DNA from: Pseudomonas sp.
Lineage (GTDB): Bacteria > Pseudomonadota > Gammaproteobacteria > Pseudomonadales > Pseudomonadaceae
Direction: 5' to 3'
DNA length: 5,597 nucleotides
Assembly: GCA_003527165.1 (NCBI GenBank)
Contig: DPSI01000530.1
Coordinates: 1 to 5,597, forward strand
Shown: piece after piece, positions 1 to 5,597 of the stretch
Layout of the letters: each line of letters begins with the position of its first letter
Position numbering within the stretch: position 1 is the first letter of the stretch
Program-made: the position numbers and the translations under genes
Notes under the pieces: generated by a model
What the model was told of the DNA's origin: nothing
The model's input: only the letters and a program-made list of their open reading frames with translations
Databases searched by the model: none

Positions 1-1253
1 TCTGGTACAACGCTGATGTGATCAAGCGAACACTGGGCAACGGCGTCGATGTCTTGCACTTTGACGAGGCCTGGTACGCCTACGCTGCGTTTCACGAGTT
101 CTATGACGGCCGTTATGGGATGGATACTCGCGAGCAGGGGCCCCTGGTGTTCACCACCCACTCGACGCATAAGGTGCTCGCGGCCTTCAGCCAGGCCTCG
201 ATGATCCATGTGCTCGACAGTGAACAGCGGCAGCTGGATCGAGATCGCTTCAATGAAGCCTTCATGATGCATATCTCGACGTCTCCGCAATACGGCATCC
301 TCGCCTCGCTCGACGTGGCCTCGGCGATGATGGAAGGTCCCGCGGGCCGCTCCCTGATCCAAGAGACCTTCGACGAGGCGCTGAGCTTTCGCCGCGCACT
401 GGCCAATCTACGCCAGCACCTGGCGCCAGACGATTGGTGGTTCAGCATCTGGCAACCCTCCGCGGCGGATGGCGCGGATGAGTTGGTTACCCGTGATTGG
501 CTGCTGGAGCCTGAAGCGGACTGGCATGGTTTCGGCGAGGTTGCGGACGACTACGTGTTGCTCGACCCGATCAAGGTCACGCTGGTCACGCCCGGGCTGA
601 CTGCAGGCGGCAAGCTGAGCGAGCGGGGCATTCCTGCTGCGGTTGTCAGCAAGTTTCTTTGGGAGCGGGGGCTAGTTGTCGAGAAGACCGGTCTGTATTC
701 GATCCTAGTGCTGTTCTCCATGGGAATCACCAAGGGGAAATGGAGCACGCTATTGACCGAACTATTGGAGTTTAAAAGGCATTACGACAATAACGTGCCG
801 ATATGCGACGCACTATCGAGCATCGTACAGTCTGGTGGCAACCAGTACGTCGGGATGGGTTTGCGTGATCTATGTGATTCGCTGCACGACTGCTATCGGG
901 ACAATGCCACCGCGAAGGCCATGCGTAGGATGTATACGGCCTTACCGGCACTGGCGATGAAGCCAGCCGATGCTTATGACAAGCTGGTTCGGGGGGAAGT
1001 CGAGGCGGTACCCATCGAAGCGCTCGAGGGGCGCATCGCCGCGGTAATGCTGGTGCCTTATCCGCCGGGCATCCCGCTAATCATGCCAGGCGAGCGATTT
1101 ACCGCCGACACGCGTTCGATACTGGACTATCTCGCTTTCGCTCAGCGTTTCGCCGCGCGTTTTCCCGGGTTCGACGCCGATGTGCATGGGTTGCAACACG
1201 AAGAGCATCTGGAGGGGACGCGATATACAGTCGATTGCATCCTTGAGGGATAG
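1..1253 (+). CDS. ldcA: Orn/Lys/Arg decarboxylase (LdcA-like), C-terminal half, 5'-truncated by window edge
   Basis: A PLP-dependent decarboxylase that would convert lysine to cadaverine (or arginine to agmatine) plus CO2 in the cytoplasm. The frame is open from base 3, and the visible 416 residues match the second half of E. coli LdcI/AdiA-type enzymes, which are normally about 715-755 residues. Visible landmarks: HFDEAW, with the Asp that contacts the PLP pyridine nitrogen (63-65); STHK, with the Schiff-base lysine (171-173), followed by AAFSQASMIHV; then STSPQYG, DPIKVTLVTPG, GIPA, VVEKTG and the C-terminal PYPPGIPLIMPGE and FPGFDADVHG. About 350 N-terminal residues (wing domain and early PLP domain) lie upstream. 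The GTG at 18 is internal, not a start. The family is certain. The lysine preference is inferred from similarity and from pseudomonad synteny with LdcA, because no substrate-specificity residue was tested. The stretch around 660-960 is enriched in rare codons (see findings). Confidence 0.93.
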   Translation, partial: WYNADVIKRTLGNGVDVLHFDEAWYAYAAFHEFYDGRYGMDTREQGPLVFTTHSTHKVLAAFSQASMIHVLDSEQRQLDRDRFNEAFMMHISTSPQYGILASLDVASAMMEGPAGRSLIQETFDEALSFRRALANLRQHLAPDDWWFSIWQPSAADGADELVTRDWLLEPEADWHGFGEVADDYVLLDPIKVTLVTPGLTAGGKLSERGIPAAVVSKFLWERGLVVEKTGLYSILVLFSMGITKGKWSTLLTELLEFKRHYDNNVPICDALSSIVQSGGNQYVGMGLRDLCDSLHDCYRDNATAKAMRRMYTALPALAMKPADAYDKLVRGEVEAVPIEALEGRIAAVMLVPYPPGIPLIMPGERFTADTRSILDYLAFAQRFAARFPGFDADVHGLQHEEHLEGTRYTVDCILEG

Positions 1254-1336
1254 CGGGTCGTATCGGTAATCCTGCCGGTATGTGATGTCAAAGGTGATGA
1301 TGTGCGAGGGCGTGGGCTGCTTCACAACGTCTCGCA

Positions 1337-1364
1337 TCGACTTTCACCCGGCTGTTGTTATAGT
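1337..1364 (+). promoter_or_regulatory. candidate sigma70 promoter for the isomerase-fimL-nudC unit
   Basis: TATAGT at 1359-1364 matches the -10 consensus at five of six positions. TCGACT at 1337-1342 matches TTGACA at four of six, and the spacer is 16 bp. A transcript would begin near 1370 and have a leader of roughly 75 nt before the GTG start. This is a pattern match only; no transcription data are available from sequence, and such hexamers occur by chance. It is the best candidate in the gap. Confidence 0.35.
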
Positions 1365-1380
1365 TGTTCGGCTGAGAACA
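1365..1380. promoter_or_regulatory. inverted repeat at predicted transcription start, possible operator
   Basis: TGTTC (1365-1369) and GAACA (1376-1380) are perfect reverse complements separated by 6 bp, giving a 16-bp dyad. It begins directly after the candidate -10 hexamer and spans the expected start of transcription, where a repressor could act. No regulator family is assigned. It does not match the PsrA or FadR consensus that might be expected for a fatty-acid oxidation gene. Confidence 0.25.
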
Positions 1381-1399
1381 GTCCCACTGATGGGGCTGT
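1378..1399. repeat. 8-bp stem-loop in leader
   Basis: ACAGTCCC (1378-1385) pairs with GGGGCTGT (1392-1399) around a 6-nt loop; one of the eight pairs is a U-G wobble. No T-run follows, so it is not a standard intrinsic terminator. Its left arm shares three bases with the preceding dyad, so the two structures could not both form fully in RNA. Confidence 0.4.
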
Positions 1400-1410
1400 C
1401 CAACCTGTTC

Positions 1411-1425
1411 AGGCACTGAGTGCCT
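1411..1425. repeat. 15-bp palindrome AGGCACT-G-AGTGCCT
   Basis: Perfect 7-bp arms flank a single central G, 20 bp upstream of the isomerase GTG and just before its Shine-Dalgarno site. The one-base centre is too tight for a full RNA hairpin, so a DNA-binding dimer site is more plausible than an RNA element. No known regulator consensus is recognised. Confidence 0.4.
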
Positions 1426-1433
1426 CGGCTGTC

Positions 1434-1437
1434 GAGG
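1434..1437 (+). promoter_or_regulatory. Shine-Dalgarno site deciding the isomerase start
   Basis: GAGG lies 8 nt before GTG 1446. It supports the GTG rather than the upstream in-frame start at 1302, which has no comparable site and would add 48 residues unlike any crotonase. Confidence 0.65.
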
Positions 1438-1445
1438 ATGATAGC

Positions 1446-2258
1446 GTGACCGAGTATCAAGCCTTCCGTGTGGAGTTGAAGGACAAGATCGCCCATGTAG
1501 CGATCAACCGACCTGACAAGGTCAACGCTATGAACGCCGCGTTCTGGAGCGAAATCGTCGATATTTTCAGATGGATCGACGATACGGACGACGTTCGGGT
1601 GGTGGTGCTGTCGGGTGAGGGCAAGCATTTTTCCGCCGGTATCGATTTGCAGCTGTTGGCGCACGCCGCCACCCAGATGGGGGCCGATGTCGGACGTAAC
1701 GCCGAGCGCCTGCGGCGCCAGATCCTCAAGCTTCAAGCCTCGTTCAATGCGGTGGACAATTGCCGCAAGCCGGTTATCGCAGCCATTCAGGGTTATTGCA
1801 TCGGTGGTGCGATCGATCTGATCGCGGCGTGCGACATGCGTTACAGCACCCTCGATGCGCAATTCTCCATTAAGGAGATCGACATGGGGATGGCGGCGGA
1901 TGTCGGCACCCTGCAACGGTTGCCGCGAATAATCGGCGACGGAATGATGCGCGAGCTGGCCTACACCGGGCGTACCGTTGACGGGCAGGAAGCGCAGTCC
2001 ATGGGCCTGGTGAATCGCGCTTATGCCGATCAATCGGCGCTGATGGCTGCTGTATTCGCATTGGCGGCAGATATTGCTGCGAAGTCGCCAGTGGCGATTC
2101 GTGGCACCAAGGAGATGATCCGCTACATGCGTGATCACCGTGTCGATGACGGTCTCGAGTATATCGCCACCTGGAATGCCGCAATGCTTCAGTCAGTCGA
2201 TCTCAAAGTCGCCATGGCTGCACATATGAGTAAACAGAAACCGGATTTCGCCGACTGA
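1446..2258 (+). CDS. crotonase; delta3,5-delta2,4-dienoyl-CoA isomerase (ECH1-like)
   Basis: A 270-residue enoyl-CoA hydratase/isomerase superfamily protein. The predicted reaction moves the double bonds of 3,5-dienoyl-CoA to 2,4-dienoyl-CoA, a side step in beta-oxidation of unsaturated acids with odd-numbered double bonds. Residues HFSAGIDL (61-68) and CIGGAID (118-124) form the CoA-binding and oxyanion-hole segments. The ECH1 acidic residues are all present: D124 in GGAID, E144 in SIKE and D152 in MAAD, equivalent to rat D176, E196 and D204 with identical spacing. ADVGTLQRLP (151-160) and the Trp-Asn segment near 243-244 are also ECH1-like. GTG is chosen as the start because GAGG precedes it by 8 nt and the resulting length fits the family. 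The stop is 37 bp from fimL, so the two are probably one operon. Databases may call it simply enoyl-CoA hydratase; the active site argues for the isomerase. Confidence 0.92.
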   Translation: MTEYQAFRVELKDKIAHVAINRPDKVNAMNAAFWSEIVDIFRWIDDTDDVRVVVLSGEGKHFSAGIDLQLLAHAATQMGADVGRNAERLRRQILKLQASFNAVDNCRKPVIAAIQGYCIGGAIDLIAACDMRYSTLDAQFSIKEIDMGMAADVGTLQRLPRIIGDGMMRELAYTGRTVDGQEAQSMGLVNRAYADQSALMAAVFALAADIAAKSPVAIRGTKEMIRYMRDHRVDDGLEYIATWNAAMLQSVDLKVAMAAHMSKQKPDFAD

Positions 2259-2275
2259 TGCACCATCTAATCGTT

Positions 2276-2290
2276 GCGCGGGAGGCGCGC
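2276..2290 (+). promoter_or_regulatory. fimL ribosome binding site displayed in a GC hairpin loop
   Basis: GCGCG (2276-2280) and CGCGC (2286-2290) are perfect reverse complements, and the 5-nt loop between them is exactly the Shine-Dalgarno GGAGG (2281-2285). The loop ends 10 nt before ATG 2296. The geometry is read directly from sequence; any effect on translation is inference. Confidence 0.55.
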
Positions 2291-2295
2291 TAGGC

Positions 2296-3978
2296 ATGGT
2301 TACTGGAGCTACTTCACTCAGCCTGGTCCGCGATGAGCTATTCGCAACCATGGAGGAAGCCGAGCAGAGCCTCGAGCATTTCATCATCGATCGGAACAAC
2401 GGCAGCCTGCTGCAACAGGCCGTCGAAAATCTCAAACAGGTTCGCGGCACTCTCAAGCTCATCGAGTTGACCGGGGCCGAACTGCTTGCGCAGGAAATCC
2501 TGCAGCTGGCGACTGACATCCCGGTTGGCGCAGGAGAAGAGCGGGATGCCCAACTGGCAGCGCTGAGCAATGCGCTGTACGTGCTCGGGCGCTATCTGGA
2601 AAGCGTCGATGCCAGCCGTCAGGAAATGCCCGAACTGCTTCTGCCGCCGATCAATGCACTGCGGCTCGTCAGTGGGCAGTCACCGTTACCGGAAAGCTTT
2701 TTCTTCAGCGTCCGGCTCGATCATGCGCGGCCACCCATGGTTGCGGCGGTGCGAGAGCCAGCCGCGCGCGTGATCGAAGCGCGACGATTGCGGCAGATGT
2801 ATCAGATCGGGCTGCTTGGTTTCATTCGTGAAGACAATGCCCCGGCGAGTCTCAAACTCATGGCGCGAGCGCTTGGCCGGTTGGATCTGCTGTTTGCCAA
2901 TACTCAGGCTGGTCGTCTGTGTTGGTTGGGCAGTGCGGCGTTGGAGGCTCAGCTGGACGGCCAACTGTTGCCGCGTCAGTCACGCAAACAGCTGTTTTCC
3001 AGGCTCGATCGGGAACTTCGGCAACTCAGCAGCAACAATGCCTACGAGCCGCCGCGTGTGCTGCTCAAGGAGCTGTTGTACCTGGTTGCGCTGGCGGAAA
3101 GCAGCGGGCCCCTGGCGAAGGAGGTCCGGGAAATCTTTTCGCTCGGCTCGCTTCCCTTCACCGACCATCTGCTCGAGGATGAATCCCAGCGTCTGGCCGG
3201 CCCAGGCCAGGCCGTAATGCGCTCATTGTCATCGGCGATTCGTGAAGAACTGGCAGGCCTCAAGGATTTGCTGGACCTCATTGAACGGCAGACGGCGCCG
3301 GCCGAATCGTACGCCAATCTGCACAGCCTACTGGGCAAGCTAGCGAAAACCTTGGGAATGGTGGGACTGTCTTCCGCCTCGAGCACCTTGCATGGGCAGC
3401 TCGCCACGGTCTCCGGCTGGAGCGCCGAACAGAAACCGGATCCACAGGCGCTACTGAAGCTGGCTGACGCTGTGCTCTATGTTGAAAGCATGGTCGCTAG
3501 CCTGGAACGCGGCGAGCGCCGTGATTCGCGTCCTCAGATCGCAAAACCAGGCCAGGAAGCTGAAGCCTTCGCCAATCATCAGCTCACCGAAGCTTGCATA
3601 GTTGTCATCGGCGAAGCGACCGCAGGCCTGGCCTTGGCCAAGCGCGCGATCACAGCCTATCTGGAGTCCAACGGAGAGAAGCTGCACTTGGCCAACGTCC
3701 CCTTCAGCTTGATGGCGGTTCGTGGCGGGTTGCGTTTTCTCGAGCAGGATCGCGCTGCCGAACTGATCGGCGCATGTGCTGATTTCATCCAGAGGCAAAT
3801 GCTCGAGGGCCTGCAGGTGCCGCCGGAGCAGATGCTCGAAACCCTGGCTGACGCCTTGACCAGCCTGGAGTACTACCTTGACGGCGGTGCAATCCTGCGG
3901 CGCGACGATTCGCGCGCTAGCGTACTGGATCTCGCGACCGAGAGCGTTCGGGCCCTTGGCCTTCCGGTGGCTGCCTGA
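2296..3978 (+). CDS. fimL: FimL, degenerate Hpt-domain scaffold for type IV pilus/cAMP signalling
   Basis: A 560-residue, largely helical, soluble protein with no signal peptide or membrane segment. I recognise it as FimL, which in P. aeruginosa (PA1822) resembles the N-terminal part of ChpA, lies at the cell pole, links FimV with PilG, and supports CyaB-dependent cAMP, twitching and virulence expression. Three Hpt-like helical blocks are visible: near 40-75 ([14 protein letters not shown]), near 340-370 ([14 protein letters not shown]) and near 465-500 ([15 protein letters not shown]). Where active Hpt domains have His-x-x-Lys-Gly, the first and last read KQVRG (47-51) and MAVRG (473-477), with no histidine, so phosphotransfer is not expected. 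The start is supported by GGAGG 10 nt upstream. Its stop overlaps the nudC start by one base, and its position between an isomerase and nudC matches pseudomonad synteny as I remember it. Some databases mislabel this family as ferrous iron transporter B, and nothing here looks like FeoB (no G-domain, no membrane helices). Confidence 0.9.
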   Translation: MVTGATSLSLVRDELFATMEEAEQSLEHFIIDRNNGSLLQQAVENLKQVRGTLKLIELTGAELLAQEILQLATDIPVGAGEERDAQLAALSNALYVLGRYLESVDASRQEMPELLLPPINALRLVSGQSPLPESFFFSVRLDHARPPMVAAVREPAARVIEARRLRQMYQIGLLGFIREDNAPASLKLMARALGRLDLLFANTQAGRLCWLGSAALEAQLDGQLLPRQSRKQLFSRLDRELRQLSSNNAYEPPRVLLKELLYLVALAESSGPLAKEVREIFSLGSLPFTDHLLEDESQRLAGPGQAVMRSLSSAIREELAGLKDLLDLIERQTAPAESYANLHSLLGKLAKTLGMVGLSSASSTLHGQLATVSGWSAEQKPDPQALLKLADAVLYVESMVASLERGERRDSRPQIAKPGQEAEAFANHQLTEACIVVIGEATAGLALAKRAITAYLESNGEKLHLANVPFSLMAVRGGLRFLEQDRAAELIGACADFIQRQMLEGLQVPPEQMLETLADALTSLEYYLDGGAILRRDDSRASVLDLATESVRALGLPVAA

Positions 3979-4811
3979 TGAATTTGCGCTGGCAGCCGGC
4001 ATTGCTCGATCCCGCAACCGAGGGCGGGTGGGCGGTTGTGCATTGCCAGCAGGGTTTTCTCTTCGATGCCAATGGCGTGCTGTTTCCGAAAGCCTGGCTG
4101 AAACGCCTCGACCTGCCGTTGCTTAGCGAGCAGGGCCTGGGTTACTTCGAAGGCGAACAGGTGTTTCTGTTGGAATTGGCTCACCCGGTCGACGTACCGG
4201 GCGCGGCCTGGCAGGGGTTGCGCCAATTCATGATGCAGGATGACGATGTCGACAGGTTTCGTATGCTCGGCTTCGCCGCGCAGATCGGCACTTGGGCCCA
4301 TCATCATCGCTTTTGCGGCAGCTGCGGCAATCCGATGCGCCAGCATCCGACGGAGCGGGCAATGCAATGCGAGCGTTGTGGTATCCATCATTACCCACGT
4401 ATTTCGCCGAGCATGATCGTTCTTGTGACCCGTGGCGACGAGTTGCTGCTGGCGCGTTCACCGCGCTTCGCTCCGGGCGTTTACAGCACGCTGGCAGGGT
4501 TCGTTGAGCCGGGCGAGTCGGTCGAACAGTGCGTCCGGCGCGAAGTATGCGAGGAGGTCGGCGTTTCGATCCATGAGCCTCGCTACATCTGTAGTCAGGG
4601 CTGGCCGTTTCCGCACTCGCTGATGCTTGGTTTCCACGCGGAATATGCATCAGGTGAGATCGTGATGCAGCCCGAAGAGATCGAAGATGCCGGTTGGTTT
4701 TCCATCCACGACCTGCCTGCGCTGCCTGCGCCCAAGTCCATCGCGCGCTATCTGATCGAGCTGTATCTGGCTCGCCGCTCAGGTCGCCCCGAACCAATGT
4801 TGCCAAGCTAG
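3978..4811 (+). CDS. nudC: NADH pyrophosphatase / RNA NAD-decapping Nudix hydrolase
   Basis: A 277-residue enzyme that cleaves NADH to NMNH and AMP and, in the characterised E. coli homologue, removes NAD caps from RNA 5' ends. An N-terminal domain (about 1-105) precedes a four-cysteine zinc site (C113, C116, C131, C134). The Nudix box spans 174-196 and fits GX5EX7REUXEEXGU fully: G174, E180, R188-E189, E192-E193, G195. The NADH-specific motif after the box, SQPWPFPxS in E. coli, reads SQGWPFPHS (206-214), with one Pro-to-Gly change. ATG 3978 shares its A with the fimL TGA, and only a weak GGTGG (3966-3970) precedes it, so translation is probably coupled to fimL. Its 3' end overlaps the restored end of the opposing permease gene by 33 bp. 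All catalytic residues are intact. Confidence 0.97.
   Translation: MNLRWQPALLDPATEGGWAVVHCQQGFLFDANGVLFPKAWLKRLDLPLLSEQGLGYFEGEQVFLLELAHPVDVPGAAWQGLRQFMMQDDDVDRFRMLGFAAQIGTWAHHHRFCGSCGNPMRQHPTERAMQCERCGIHHYPRISPSMIVLVTRGDELLLARSPRFAPGVYSTLAGFVEPGESVEQCVRREVCEEVGVSIHEPRYICSQGWPFPHSLMLGFHAEYASGEIVMQPEEIEDAGWFSIHDLPALPAPKSIARYLIELYLARRSGRPEPMLPS
4779..4811. other. tail-to-tail overlap of nudC and permease genes
   Basis: The nudC stop (4809-4811) lies inside the last 33 bp of the opposing permease reading frame (stop at 4779-4781). There is no room for an intergenic terminator, and no hairpin with a T-run is visible on either strand close by. The two transcripts must overlap at their 3' ends. 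Confidence 0.75.
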
Positions 4812-4920
4812 TCGCAGACTCAACGCCAGCACGACCAGGATAAAGATCGGTCGGATAAACCTTGATCCGCCTTGGATTGCGGTGCGTGCCCCAAGGTAGG
4901 CGCCGACCATCAAGGCGAGT

Positions 4921-4924
4921 CCCC
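4921..4924 (-). other. frameshift site in permease gene (G4 run)
   Basis: On the coding strand the sequence is ATC GGG ATG GGG ACT CGC. The conserved protein requires ATG GGA CTC GCC TTG ATG GTC, that is, one G fewer. The C4 run on the + strand (4921-4924) is therefore one base too long relative to an intact gene. The hydrophobic YfcA-like sequence resumes directly in the new frame. Confidence 0.85.
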
Positions 4925-5597
4925 ATCCCGATACCCAGCGCCCAGGCGACCTGGCCGTTGATGACGAACACCGATAGTGCAATACCGTTACTGACGAAGT
5001 TCATGCTGCGCGCCACGCCGCTGGCTTTAAGCAGGTCGAGCGAATGAAGCAACATATTGCTGACGGTCCAGAAAGCCCCGGTACCGGGGCCGGCCACGCC
5101 ATCATAGAATCCCAGGATCAGGCCTTGTGGCCACTGTCGACGCTTGTCGATGGGCGCCGCGGTCGCTCGCGGGGTAACCGGCACGCGACCGAACAATAGA
5201 TACAGTCCGCAGGCGAAGACGACCAGTGGCAGCAGCAAATTAAGCCAGCGAGCGGGGATCGGGTGTGCCAATCCCGCCCCCAGCGCTGCGCCGATAGCGG
5301 TGGCCACGAGCGCGAATCGCCATTGTCGCGGCTCGAACAGCTTACGGCGATAGAAGGTGAAGCTCGCTGTGGCCGAGCCGAAGGTTGCACTCAGTTTGTT
5401 GGTGCCGAGAACCAGGTGCGGTGGCAAGCCGGCAGTCAATAGTGCTGGCAGCGTCAAGAGGCCGCCTCCGCCAGCGATCGCATCGATAAAACCGGCAAGA
5501 AAGGCGACGACCAACAGGGCGGCCAATACCGGCGGGTCCGTGGCAAATTCGAGCATCGGCAATGCGGAGTCACTCAGCAGGTAAAACAGAGCGTGCA

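Larger units (their letters stand above)
1254..1445. other. intergenic region between decarboxylase and isomerase genes
   Basis: This 192-bp gap holds no convincing gene. The + frame is open from GTG/ATG codons upstream of 1446, but the encoded residues (MRGRGLLHNVSHRLSP...) resemble no crotonase N-terminus. The half next to the decarboxylase (1254-1335) shows no hairpin with a T-run, so there is no recognisable intrinsic terminator. The half next to the isomerase (1336-1445) holds a candidate sigma70 promoter, three short inverted repeats and a Shine-Dalgarno site. Confidence 0.7.
4779..5556 (-). pseudogene. TauE/SafE (TSUP, YfcA-like) membrane permease, frameshifted
   Basis: A polytopic inner-membrane protein of the sulfite-exporter TauE/SafE family; the nearest relative I recall is E. 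coli YfcA, whose substrate is not firmly known. From ATG 5556 the motif AGFIDAIAGGGGLLTLPALL is at residues 21-40 and the second family repeat, GFYDGVAGPGTGAF, begins at 149. After residue 212 (IGMG) homology jumps to another frame, which continues LALMVGAYLGARTA...[26 protein letters not shown] and stops at 4779-4781. Removing one base from the G4 run gives an uninterrupted protein of 258 residues, the normal family length. As written, the first frame instead runs on antisense through nudC to 4228, adding 230 polar residues and losing the last membrane helices. The start is uncertain: TTG 5562 is also in frame, no clear Shine-Dalgarno site is seen, and the frame stays open to the window end. 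Family is near certain; real mutation versus sequencing error is undecided. Confidence 0.88.

Noticed and set aside
18..20. GTG at 18 as the decarboxylase start
   Set aside because: The frame is open upstream and the conserved protein continues (WYNAD before it), so this is an internal valine and the gene is cut by the window edge.
1254..1335. Possible intrinsic terminator after the decarboxylase
   Set aside because: Only repeated CGGTA and TGATG words are present. There is no stable hairpin followed by a T-run.
1302..1445. 48-residue N-terminal extension of the crotonase
   Set aside because: Not like any crotonase N-terminus, no Shine-Dalgarno site at 1302, and it covers the promoter and dyads. 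GTG 1446 with GAGG at 8 nt gives the normal length.
1344..2138. 264-residue open frame on the minus strand opposite the crotonase
   Set aside because: Shadow frame caused by G+C-rich third positions. The composition is not that of a real protein, and the + strand gene is unequivocal.
2296..3978. Ferrous iron transporter B identity for this protein, as sometimes seen in databases
   Set aside because: No GTPase G1-G4 motifs and no transmembrane helices. The helical Hpt-like blocks fit FimL.
4713..4730. Perfect 9-bp tandem repeat in nudC (CTGCCTGCG twice, encoding LPALPA)
   Set aside because: E. coli NudC aligns here without a gap (DLPLLPPP), so it is a chance result of codon choice rather than a recent duplication.
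4228..4920. Long minus-strand continuation of the permease frame, giving a 442-444 residue protein antisense to nudC
   Set aside because: The sequence after residue 212 is polar and Arg/Ser/Pro-rich, is the mirror of nudC codons, and matches no membrane protein. The true C-terminus is in the other frame, so this is a product of the frameshift plus high G+C.

Overview
The window reads as a chromosomal housekeeping segment of a gammaproteobacterium of the genus Pseudomonas or a close relative such as the stutzeri group. The reasons are the G+C-rich codon use, the presence of a FimL-type protein (known from pseudomonads), and a gene order (Orn/Lys/Arg decarboxylase, crotonase, fimL, nudC, YfcA-like permease) that resembles, from memory, the P. 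aeruginosa PA1818-PA1824 neighbourhood. I see no insertion sequence, phage gene, CRISPR array, tRNA or rRNA.

Layout. (1) Positions 1-1253 (+) hold the C-terminal half of a fold-type I PLP-dependent basic amino-acid decarboxylase (LdcA/CadA/AdiA family); its 5' half lies outside the window. (2) Positions 1254-1445 form a non-coding gap with a candidate sigma70 promoter and three successive short inverted repeats. (3) Positions 1446-2258 (+) encode a crotonase with all three acidic catalytic residues of delta3,5-delta2,4-dienoyl-CoA isomerase (ECH1 type). (4) Positions 2296-3978 (+) encode FimL, a degenerate Hpt-domain scaffold of the type IV pilus/cAMP (Chp-Vfr) circuit. (5) Positions 3978-4811 (+) encode NudC, the NADH pyrophosphatase / RNA NAD-decapping enzyme, whose start overlaps the fimL stop by one base. 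(6) On the minus strand, about 5556 down to 4779, lies a TauE/SafE (TSUP) YfcA-like membrane permease gene broken by a one-base frameshift at a G4 run (4921-4924). Its restored end overlaps the nudC end tail to tail by 33 bp.

The spacing (37 bp, then a 1-base overlap) suggests the isomerase, fimL and nudC are co-transcribed from the promoter region in the 1254-1445 gap. The three products have no obvious shared pathway: unsaturated fatty-acid oxidation, type IV pilus/cAMP signalling, and NAD(H)/NAD-capped RNA turnover. The strongest anomaly is the frameshift in the permease. Secondary points are the fimL Shine-Dalgarno sequence lying exactly in the loop of a perfect GC hairpin, the dyad-rich leader ahead of the isomerase gene, and a cluster of rare codons in the decarboxylase gene. 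I found no convincing novel multi-gene system here.
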